Source of the DNA: Elgaria multicarinata webbii
Taxonomy: Eukaryota; Chordata; Lepidosauria; Squamata; Anguidae
Length of the DNA: 64,000 bases
Assembly (NCBI RefSeq): GCF_023053635.1
Contig: NC_086173.1
Location: 144,617,197-144,681,196, forward strand
Direction: 5' to 3'
The position numbers were made by a program, and so were the translations under genes. Positions 54,850-64,000 of this stretch are shown piece by piece (position 1 is the stretch's first letter; each line of letters opens with the position of its first letter). A model generated the notes under the pieces. The model did no database searches. It saw only the letters and a list, made by a program, of their open reading frames with translations, and was not told the DNA's origin.

Positions 54850-56100
54850 AAAAACAGCAACCCCAAAACGTAGCTCCTCAGTTTGCAATCCTAAATTACT
54901 AACAGAATTATTTCAGAAAAAGAAAGCAATCGATTTTAATAATAATAATAATGCCAAACTCAAGTTACACTCCCACACAAAAGCACAACAGACCAATTGC
55001 ACACTGAAAAGTAACCTTTGATTTAAGCAGGCATTTATCAGACAGCCCAGCTTCTACAGAACTTCAGAGATGTTTTATGCAACTCACAGGTCATCAAGAG
55101 GAATAATCCAGCCTGAGGGGGGAGGGGACCAAAGCATCCCACCTCTACCTACATCCACAGTACTCTTTACACTCTTTTCTATTCTCCCCCACGGCATGCA
55201 GGTTATTCTTACAAACAACGGGAAACAAACACAAGTATCAGGACCAAGATTTTGCATTTCTTAAAAAACTCAGATTTTATTTTTAAAAGAATATCCAGGC
55301 ATATGTAGTGGATATAGGACTTTTCTACACAAGGCATTGATTGAGCACTTGTCATTTCCTACTCACGGTTGTTTACAGGTTCTTTAGATGGTGGTGTGAC
55401 CCTCCAGTTTTGCTTGTGTTTAACGAACACTTTCAGCAAGTTTTTTTTAGAGCAAGGAAAATACAGCATTTAATTGTGAAAGAAACCACAGCTTTCATTT
55501 GTGTATTCATGCTATTCCACTATACTACAGTGCCACCTAGAGGTTATGTAACAGCAAAGGAAATACTCTTCGTGTAATGCTGGGATCTCAATTCTTCAAA
55601 GAAACCAAAAGTAGATACAGCAGCCTATTAACGGCGTTGTGTAGAAAAGCTTTTGAAAAATGTGAAGGCAAAGTCCCCGCCATTGCCTCTAACAAGAACA
55701 GCCCCAGACATTTCAGAGCCAAGGCATATTTTAAGTTATCTACTTCCTGTACCACAAGCCTCTTTTCGTGGCCATACCACATCTCCTTACATGGCTGAAT
55801 CAGCTTCAAGTTCTCCTCCCTTAGAGTCTCAGTCTCACTTCAACCCCTCTCTGTATCCCTTCTATCCAGAGGATGCGGCCTCATTAACACAATCCTCTCC
55901 ACATCCCACACAGGATCAACTTAGAGACTGCAGCCAGAGAGATGGGGTGTGGGAGAGCCAAGATTACCCTCCTAATGTGGGCTGATAAGACCCAGATGAA
56001 ACACCACTTCCTCACTGCGTGTACATAATCATTGTCTAGAAACTCCCTTTCACATAAGCATGGGTTGAAAAGGCAGTAGTGGGTGGGAAACACATACTAA
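54850..56100. other. Stretch without a supported gene
   Basis: Unique-looking sequence; a 110-codon Ser/Pro-rich ORF at 55653-55985 has no recognisable family and no clear splice sites. Confidence 0.4.
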
Positions 56101-56104
56101 GAAT

Positions 56105-56470
56105 ATAGTATCACAAGAGCCAAGGGTCCAGCACTCTGTTCACACAGCTGTCGACCAGGGATCCACAAGCAGAACATGATTGCAACAGCACCCTCCCACC
56201 CATGTTCCCCAGCAACTGGTGTACTTAGGCTTACTGCCTCAGATACTGGAGAATGCACACAGCCATCAGGACTAGTAGCCATTGATAGCCTTCTCCAGAA
56301 ATTAATGCAATCAGCCATCACACTGTTTGTTAACACTGTTCGGGCCTGTTCAGAGGTCATAGAATCATAGAATAGTAGAGTTGGAAGGGGCCTACAAGGC
56401 CATCGAGTCCAACCCCCTGCTTATTGCAGGAATCTACCTTAAAGCATACTTGACAGATGGCTGTCCAGAT
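56105..56470 (-). repeat. Two adjacent CR1 LINE 3' ends
   Basis: CR1-like piece 56105-56345 and the other subfamily at 56358-56470 (agagttggaaggggcctaca). Confidence 0.7.
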
Positions 56471-57161
56471 CGCTCTCCCTAACAGACGGTCATGCTACGC
56501 CATGATAGTTAAGTATTTTGGGCTAACTATATGGCTTAGAGTGTTATGCGATGATGATTATGGAACCACCATGAATAACCATCCCCCTGAGACAAGATTA
56601 AGGGCCCCCAGGGTGGCTTGCCGTTACATGTGGCAGGCTCCCCAGTGGTTAAAACAAGAGGCTGTGACCATAGAGTCTGGAAGCAAGAACGCCTGCCCCT
56701 TCCAGTGACGCTCTTGCCGCCACGGACTTTCTCTATGGTCGCATGGCCTTCTTCTTTCTCCCCCCCACCCACTTTTTTTCTGATGGATTGGCTGCCGGGA
56801 GCCTGTTTGCAACACAGAGGAGGCCAGAATGCACAGGTAAACCGTGCGGAGGTATGCGCAATAACTACGGAGGGGTGGGAGGGTAGCAGAACCACATAGC
56901 ACCACGTGGTCCCCGGTTGTGTGGTGGGTTTGCTTGTAGTGGTTCTGTTACCCTCCACCCCTCTGTAGTTACCCTAACCACCCCCCACTCATCGTGTGTA
57001 AATAAGGCCTTCAACTGCTGGCTCTCAGCACAACTGGGTGGTTAGACTGGGTTACAAGGAAACTCAATACATATTGAGTGAACCTCAGCAACATATCCCG
57101 TGCTGTCGCTAATGGTCATAGCCAATTATTTTTTGCCAAAGATTCTAATGGTATGATAGAA

Positions 57162-57293
57162 CAGGGGTGTAGCGGAAGGTCGTTCTCCAGATGTTTTTGG
57201 ACTTCAGCTGCCACCAGCCCCAGCCAGCAGGGCCAACGGTCAGGAATGCTGAAGTTCAGGCCCACCTGGAAATCTACCTTTTGTCCACCCCTG
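57162..57293. mobile_element. hAT-like palindromic element, family B, with target-site duplication
   Basis: Ends caggggtg / cacccctg; flanks tgatagaa and caatagaa match at 6 of 8. Confidence 0.75.
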
Positions 57294-57339
57294 CAATAGA
57301 ATAGATCCACAAATGTTACTTTTGGATTGCACTAAGAAG

Positions 57340-57475
57340 CATAGTTGCAAGGGTCCATGGAGATCATCTAGTCCACCCCCTGCTCAATGCTGGCTCTAGA
57401 CTGCAGGGTGCAGTTGCAGCACCCCTGGCAGATGGCCCTCCAACCTCTGCTTAAATATCTCCAGCATCATGTTAA
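57340..57475 (-). repeat. CR1 LINE 3' end (old)
   Basis: Antisense tctagtccaccccctgctca and the diverged preceding region. Confidence 0.55.
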
Positions 57476-57802
57476 ATACTTTCTAAAGAAAACACGACTA
57501 ATGACCCTCCAAGTCTTTCTTCTTCCACTCATCAGAATACCTACCAGGCCACCCAGTGAGAGACATTTCCTAGGGCCCCTTGAGATAGGCTTCCCTGGGC
57601 CCCAGAGAAAGCAGCATCAACACATATGGAAGTCCAATGCAAGGCCCTACCATAGAAATCCCAACCCGGCTCTCCAGCAACACAGCTTTTCAAGGGAAGA
57701 AAGTCTGTGTGCTCTTCTGCACTCCTTGGAGAGGCAAGCCCCAGGGACTCTCCACACATTGCAGATAGCACCCCACTAAGGGGAAGCCCATTCCTCTAGA
57801 CT

Positions 57803-57915
57803 CGCCTTTCCCAGCTCCGTGCCGTCCAGATATTTGGGACTACAACTCCTAGCTTCCCTAACCACTGGCTGAAGCTGATGGGAGTTGTAATTCCAAAACA
57901 TCTGGAGGCCACGGG
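57803..57915. repeat. hAT-like palindromic element, family B
   Basis: gggactacaactcctagctt and ggagttgtaattccaaaaca arms; close to the CpG-rich block. Confidence 0.65.
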
Positions 57916-58249
57916 GGTGGGAGGCTACCCAAGACCCTGCTCCAGTGCCCGTTAGAGACCCAGCCTCCTTTCTCCCGCTCCCCTTCCGAATTCCACGGCA
58001 GGGAGCGGGGAGCACCTTCGGCGCCTGGCATTGGAAAACAGCACCGTCAAGAGCACCACCGTATGTGTGTGTGGCCGGGGGTGGGGTGTTGGAAAGAGGG
58101 TGGCCCTGCCCCACCAATCCCACCCCACCCCACGGGAGAGAAGCAGGAAAATGGATCCTCCAAACCCGGGACTCGAGACAGAATTTGCGCCAGGGAATGT
58201 GATCTGGGCGCCCAGGGGCTCCCTCTCCGCCATTCTCTTTGAATAGCTG

Positions 58250-58860
58250 CACCCCCGCTTTTTTCTACCCCCCCATTTTCTCCCTCCCCCGCCAGTGGGG
58301 CAAGCGGCCATCACGCCTCTCTCCATCCCCCTGGGGCGTTTGGCTTGGCCAAGAGGCGACGGCGGCTGAAGCGCTGCAAAGCCTGGGCGTCGCCCCTCTG
58401 GGTGCCGTGGCCGGACCGAGTCCCCACCTCGGTAGAGCAGAACCGGGGAGAGCCAGGGAGGGTTCGGGGGCTAAGCTCTCTTCGCCCCTCGCGGCGCAGA
58501 TCCCAGATCGCAGGCGAGCAGCTGCTACAACTGGTGCTGCCGCTGCTCTCAATGCGAGCTCACTCCCGCTGATCCGGATGCAGCAAGCGCCTGATACAGG
58601 AAACTCATCCCGACCAACGCGGGGCGCGGAGAGACAAAGAGAGAGCGCAGCCTCCCGGTCCTTTCCAATGGCCAGGGCCCTCTGGCGGCCGCAAAGCAAG
58701 GCTGGGGCTGTCCGGGGAGGGGGAGATCAAGCCAAGCGCCTCTTCCAGCCAAACGCAGAGCCGTTCTGCACGTCTTACTCAGCAGGCAATCCGTGTGGAG
58801 ACTTGGGACTTGCACCTGGCCCAGGTGAGTGCGATCGCAGCCTGAGCAGCTCACCAAGGA
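58250..58860. promoter_or_regulatory. CpG-rich promoter-like block
   Basis: About 600 bp are dense in CpG with a CCAAT (tccaatgg near 58668), in an otherwise CpG-poor neighbourhood. A textbook plus-strand donor (cag|gtgagt at 58825) and a plausible minus-strand donor (gtgagc near 58852) suggest first exons in one or both directions. The minus-strand direction could serve zinc-finger gene 3, 6 kb away. No protein is called: the long ORFs here follow from the low stop frequency of GC-rich DNA. Confidence 0.4.
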
Positions 58861-59009
58861 CGCGGACGCTCAGAGGCGAGCTTAGTTTATGCATTTCCAG
58901 AGAGGCATGCGTCTCTTGCAACAGCAACCACCACCCAGAGACTTGTGTCACCTTAAAGTCTAACACATTCCAGCAGGCCTACCGAGGTGAATTTTAAACC
59001 TACAAATTT

Positions 59010-59150
59010 TAAGATGCTGTGATTGTTATTTTAATATTGTATTTGTTTTATATGCTCTTTTTACTAATTTTATGTATTATATTGCGTTTGGTGTTGTTCC
59101 CCGCCTCGATTCAGAGGGAGAGGCCGGTAATAAATAAATATGATGACATA
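59010..59150 (+). repeat. L2-like LINE 3' tail
   Basis: T-rich region then cgattcagagggagaggccg and aataaataaat. Confidence 0.55.
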
Positions 59151-61920
59151 AGCTTACATTGCCCCCTGTGGCACCATAACACGGTTATGCCACATGCTTT
59201 TGTGGGCATTATCCAGGACATCTGATGAACTGGACAAGTGTGTATAAAAGCTTACACCATAATAAATGTGTTAATCTTTAATACACCAAAAGACTCCTTA
59301 TTGGTTCATTACTATTATTCTTTTGTTTTGAAATAAAATTTTAATTCCACTCTTTCTCCAAGTAACACTGGGTCCAACTCCCCCCTGTCCAACTCCCCCC
59401 TTTTATTATGACAATCCTATGAGGCAGACTAGCCTATTATTGGCCTGGTTTGCTTGTCACAATAACCCAGAATTTAAAAATATAATAAGGTATGGGAGCA
59501 GCTCCAGGGCTGCTACTGTGTTCATCATCATCACCATCATTATAAAATAACAACAATAATAATCTAGGTTATTGTGATATGCAAACTGGCACGAGTTTAC
59601 TCAGGGCTGAGTAAGTGTCTCTCCATTCCTAATCCAACACAGTAACCACTACACCAGCACTAACCACTATACCACACTGGCTGTTAAATCACACTAATTG
59701 CCCCCCAACATGCTTGAATTACTCTTTTTGTATTCATAATAGGCCTGGGCAGACCTTTAATCTGTGCATGGGTATATGTGTGTGTGTGTGTGTATTCATG
59801 TATTTATAATCATCCTATCATGATTTTAGGACGGTATATGATCAACTATATTATAAAACAATAAAACAGCAGATAAAAATCTTTATAGAACAATAAAACT
59901 ATAAGATAGCAAACAAAGATTCTTAAAAGGTAAAATCCTTAACATTAAAACGTTTCGAACACATTACAATGCCCGGGCATTTCCCCCCCCCTTCCGCTAC
60001 TGAAAAGATTGCAATCAATGTAAGTGCCAGGCTGGAGGGGGACGCAAGAGTAGTAGACTGAATCCATGCCGTGGCCAGGCCAAGGGCTCTCTCCTGCTGC
60101 TGTCCCGGTTTGCTACACATTCCCATCACCATCTGTGGAGGTTGTGCTGCAGATTAGCCACCTATGGGTTAAAGCAATAGATGCTTGCAGTAACGTCCTT
60201 TGTTGTTGTACTGGAATTCAGGCATGAAATTATACGAGGGGGGAAATGGTTTGGAGAGCATTGTATCATTCGTTTCAGTGGCTGCATCGTCTTCTGCAAA
60301 AAAAAACAGAAAGAACAAAAAAGGTGATGGTGTGGGAAGAGGAACCCTCTTGGCTGCAGGTATGAAACTCCCAGCTATGACAGGAAGAAGATCTCAGAGG
60401 AAGAGCAAAGCCGTTTCTCTCACTGACCAGAGTGCAGGAGAAAAGGAGAGCCCTGCTGGACCAGTCCAAGAGTCCACCTAGTCCAGCATTCTGTTCACAC
60501 AGTGGCCAACCAGCTGCCAACAGAAGCGCACCTTTCTGTTTTGGCCCCAAGCGGACAGGGAGGAAGTGGAGGCTGCATCCTTCCCAACCATTTCCAGGGC
60601 ACCCTGGAAGAGAAAGCCTCCTCAGGAGTTCTTAAAACATGTAGGTCAGGGATGGGGAAGCAGAGGCTCTCCAAATATTGTAGGACTGCAGTTTCTTTTA
60701 GTGAGGGATGATGAGAGGTCCAGTCTGGCAACATCTGGGGGCCACATGTTCCCTGATGTAGGCTCTAGAGAGAGCAGGGATGAGCGCACTAGCCCCACCC
60801 CACTCCATCCATGCGTTGAGGGTGACTGTTTGCAGAGGGAAGCACTTTCTCTGTCTGTGGAAGCTCTTGATGCGATTTAGAACTCAGATTTCCCAGGGCT
60901 CTAAATCATAGGGAGAGCCTCCATGGACAGAGGAGGTGCTTCCCTGCTGCAGACAGTGGCCCACTCCATACGGAGGGCACTAAGGAAGGGTGGGAGAGGG
61001 TGGCCTCTTTCCACACTAACAAAATAATGAGTGCAGATTCAAGGGCACCACCAGCAAGGTCACCAGCTCTGGAAAGGACTGGCTGGGGGTATGTGGACTT
61101 CCCCATTGCTCAAAAAGAGGATATGCATCACCCCCTCCCCCCAAAAGTGGAAACTGATTTGCATAAAATTTGCTTTGATAATTTAGTACTTATTATTGAA
61201 ATTTAAATAGAACTGCAATACATATCACCATGACCAGGTGACCAACACCAGTAAAACTGGTTCATCCTTAACCACCCTTAAACAAAACAGAAGAGGCTTA
61301 AGGAAAATTATGCAAATAAAAATATATTGCACATTTCAATATAACAATAATTAAAACAATAGAGGCATTATAGAGGCTAAACAGGTATTGTACATTTGTA
61401 TAGCTTTGGGGGGAAATCAATATTGCAACTATGTGTGTATGGTAAACTGTTGCTAAGCTATCATTTTAAACTTTGTATGAAATATTCATGTTTATATTTA
61501 AAAGTATCATCAGTGCCTGCACTTCAAAAATTGCCACTGGTCCTCTGACAGCCCTTCAAACTTAGGGCTGTCCTCTGTAAAATAGGACCCAGGGCCTCCC
61601 TAGGGCTGCCACAGGCTAAGGTCACCTCTGTTTAGGGCACCCACATCCTCTAGGCTAATCCTGAAAAAGAGGAACATGGGCAGGTACTCAAAAGCGGATC
61701 GCGAGATCCATCCGGATGGATCACGGCAAAGCTGTTGCCACCATGTTGGGCAATTGTGAAAGTGGGTCCCAGGTTGCAGGTTGGGAGTCCAAGGTGGGTC
61801 ACAGGTCTGGACCAGTTGAAGACCACTGGCTTAGAGACAAGGCAAGTGAGGGGAGAAGTGATAGAGGTGTCCAAAATCATGCGTAGTGTGGACATTTCTC
61901 TCCCTCACTCATCATACTAG
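59150..61920. other. Stretch without a supported gene
   Basis: Holds an antisense MIR-like SINE (about 59400-59700), a CR1 piece (60435-60525), a family-B element (60640-60760) and a short (GT)n. No exon recognised. Confidence 0.45.
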
Positions 61921-61924
61921 AACT

Positions 61925-62262
61925 CGGGGTCATCCCATGAAGCCGATTGGTGGGAGTTTCAGGACAGATAAAAGTAGTACTTCACACAGTGCATTGTCAA
62001 ACTATGACATTCGCTACCACAAGATGTAATGATGGCCACCAATTTGGATGGCTTTAAAAGGGGGTGGATATATTCCTGGAGGAGAAGGCTATCAATGGCC
62101 ACTAGTCCTGATGGCTATGTGCTACCTCCAGTAGCAGAGGCAGTAAATGTACACCAGTTGCTGGGGAACATGGGTGGGAGGGGGCTGTTGCACCTGTGTA
62201 CTGCTTGTGGATTCCTGGTGGGCCACTATGTGATCCAGCAGGGCTCTGCTTACGTTCTTAGA
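61925..62262 (+). repeat. CR1-like LINE 3' end
   Basis: gaagccgattggtgggagtt to gggctctgcttacgttctta; ends about 40 bp from the stop codon side of zinc-finger gene 4. Confidence 0.8.
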
Positions 62263-62303
62263 TAGAACAAGGGCAGGAGGCAGCTCTTACCTCTGATGCG
62301 AGA

Positions 62304-63577
62304 TCAAAAGTGGCTCCCTGCTTCCTGACTCATGGCATGCTTCTGCTGCTCATGCCTCTTCAAGTGGCTCTTCTGAATGTAGCTTTTGTCACAGGAGAGA
62401 CACTTGAAGGGCCGATCCTCCGAGTGCAGCATCTGGTGTCTGATCATGGTCGCCTTCACTACGAACCGCTTCCCACAGAGGGAGCAGAGAAAGGGCTTCT
62501 CCGCAGGGGCCTGATCCTTACCAGGCTCTGAAGCCAGGCAGGGGACTTGCTCACCGATGCCATGCGGGTTTGAAGAATTCTGGTCGGGGAGGTGGCTCGG
62601 CTTTTGGGCACTGCTGCCGACTGAGATCCCACCATTGGGGAGTTGAATGGGTTTGGTCTTCAGGTGGGGAAGGTGGCTCAGGCCTGGACCGGAATGTCGG
62701 TCTTGGCCAAAATTCGGAGAGGAGTTTTCTTTCCTGTGGAGCCTTTGGTGCCTGGGGATGCTTGATCGGTGGCTGAAGCCTTTCCCACAATCAGGGCATT
62801 TGAAGGGTTTCTCGACCTGGCTGCCTGTCTGGCTGGGAAGGGGCCCCAGGCTAAGCTGCCTGAAGAGTCCCTCCCACTCATCCACGGGGTCAATTGGGTG
62901 TCCAGAAACAATGCTTGCGCTGCAACTAAAGCGGTGGCCACAGTCGGGACATTGGGAGGGCTTCTCTTGGGAGGGGGGCAGCTGATGGGTAAAGGAGTTT
63001 AGGTTCAGACTAAGTTTCCTTCCGCAGTTGGGACACAAAGAGGGAACTTCCTTATGAATCCGCAACGGCTTGGGAAAACGTTCCCCAACGTTGCAGTTGG
63101 GGTAACTTTTCACACCGGTGTGGACCTGCGTGGTCACGGTTTCCCCAATACCACGATCACAGCAACGCCCGTCCTTTCTTGAATTGCTTCCTGGCAGCGG
63201 GATGAATTGGCTGACGTCCTGGGTACTGCTCTGCTCAGGTCCCTGGGGAACGATCCCTTCCGTGTGTTCCACCACAGTAAAGAACATCGACATTGGCTGC
63301 CGAGAGCTTTCTTCCTGCGGAACCACTGCATCTAAATCTCCCATCAGCCCTTCCTCGTCTGGATGGCCTTTGGGTAGCCCAGGAGACATACGGAGGCTTC
63401 CCCCCTGGGAAACAGACTCGTAGTTCCTTGCCTGCAGATGGGTCAAGCCGCTGGAGGGTTTTCTCTGGAGGACGCCTCCTTCCGATTCTAACACGAAATC
63501 ATACTGCAGCCGTACCAGTGGCAGAGTGCTTTCCTGCCATGGGGGCTCAAACTGTTCCGTTTGCGTTACCTCATCAT
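62304..63577 (-). CDS. C2H2 zinc-finger gene 4, terminal exon (partly decayed fingers)
   Basis: On the minus strand a pyrimidine-rich acceptor (ttttccaagcag; alternative three bases earlier) opens a phase-1 exon of about 424 codons to TGA at 62304. Two diverged copies of gene 3's module are seen (QYDFVLESEGG and MSMFFTVVEHTEG). Three fingers are intact: FKCPDC..., FLCSLC... and FKCLSC... (the last H-X4-H). At least three earlier units keep Cys pairs or LSLNLN but have lost His ligands. The last two intact fingers match gene 3's last two, and LSLNLN matches its second finger, so tandem duplication followed by loss of N-terminal fingers is inferred. Upstream exons are beyond or near the window end. 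A gtaaga donor lies 8-13 nt after the stop. Confidence 0.8.
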
Positions 63578-63580
63578 CTG

Positions 63581-64000
63581 CTTGGAAAATAAGAGAAAAA
63601 GCAGGGGTCACGACCGACTTTTGAAAGTGGATCTACAATCCAGCCTTTGGCATGAATCATGCAAAAGAGCAGATTTAATGATCAGACACATTTTATTTTA
63701 AAACTAACGAAATGACCCATAGCTTGATACATTGAAGCCTTTGAGCAAATTCACACAGCTGTCAGAATTGGATATACTGTGCCTGCCGGCACGCCTAGCT
63801 CAGCCCCTGCTTCCACCCAAGGGAGGGGTCTGTCTACCCCTTTCCTCTGAGTGGGGGAGCTGCCCCACAGCAAGGGTCAGACGTATAATTGCCTCTCGGC
63901 CTACTAATCTCCCCTGACTTCATACCCAATGGACTATGTGCGGTGGATGAGTGAGAGGTCTAAGGGAACTCACTCATGGTCTGACCTCCCAACTTGTCAT
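63581..64000. other. Intron of zinc-finger gene 4 to the window end
   Basis: Begins with the acceptor's pyrimidine tract on the minus strand; no further exon of gene 4 is recognisable before the window ends. Confidence 0.5.

Noticed and set aside
58239-58997. 252-codon ORF over the CpG-rich block
   Set aside because: No domain or splice support for the frame; overlapping ORFs on the other strand show the same composition effect.
1-64000. CRISPR array, bacterial operon or retrovirus-like element
   Set aside because: No regularly spaced repeat-spacer pattern, no prokaryotic gene organisation, and no LTR pair or gag/pol/env-like frame recognised.

Overview
The window reads as nuclear DNA of a squamate reptile, most likely a lizard. 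The support is the repeat mix: BovB/RTE, CR1 and L2 LINE pieces, tRNA-Ala-derived and MIR-like SINEs, and several families of palindromic non-autonomous hAT-like elements. The genes have introns and belong to tetrapod families (KRAB, RING/coiled-coil TRIM, C2H2 zinc fingers). The species cannot be named from the sequence. I saw no rRNA gene, functional tRNA gene, CRISPR array or retrovirus-like element.

Layout. (1) 2.9-15 kb, + strand: a KRAB-type zinc-finger gene with a degenerate KRAB-A exon, a KRAB-B-like exon and one very large finger exon (17 intact and about 5 decayed fingers), then a repeat-poor stretch that is probably its 3' UTR. (2) 15-22.5 kb: repeat-rich intergenic DNA. (3) 22.7-35.7 kb, + strand: a RING exon, four TRIM-type coiled-coil exons including the family's signature 23-bp exon, three short exons, and a terminal exon with four C2H2 fingers. 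All nine exons join in one frame (1674 nt, 557 codons plus stop), with no B-box and no PRY-SPRY exon. I read this as a candidate RING-coiled-coil-C2H2 chimera; a TRIM remnant followed by a separate zinc-finger gene is the alternative. (4) 36-50 kb: repeat-rich DNA with nested SINE/MITE insertions, a 2-kb CR1 with an inverted duplicated 5' end, and two isolated exon-like segments. (5) 50.6-52.2 kb, - strand: terminal exon of a 7-finger gene with three copies of an acidic module. (6) 58.2-58.9 kb: a CpG-rich promoter-like block. (7) 62.3-63.6 kb, - strand: terminal exon of a diverged paralogue of the gene in (5), with upstream exons outside the window or unseen.

The genes look like one accessory cluster of DNA-binding and ubiquitin-ligase-type regulators. 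KRAB-ZNF and TRIM genes both expand by tandem duplication, and here the two families are interleaved and possibly fused. Exon boundaries come from reading splice sites and phase by eye. Repeat boundaries are approximate unless target-site duplications are given.
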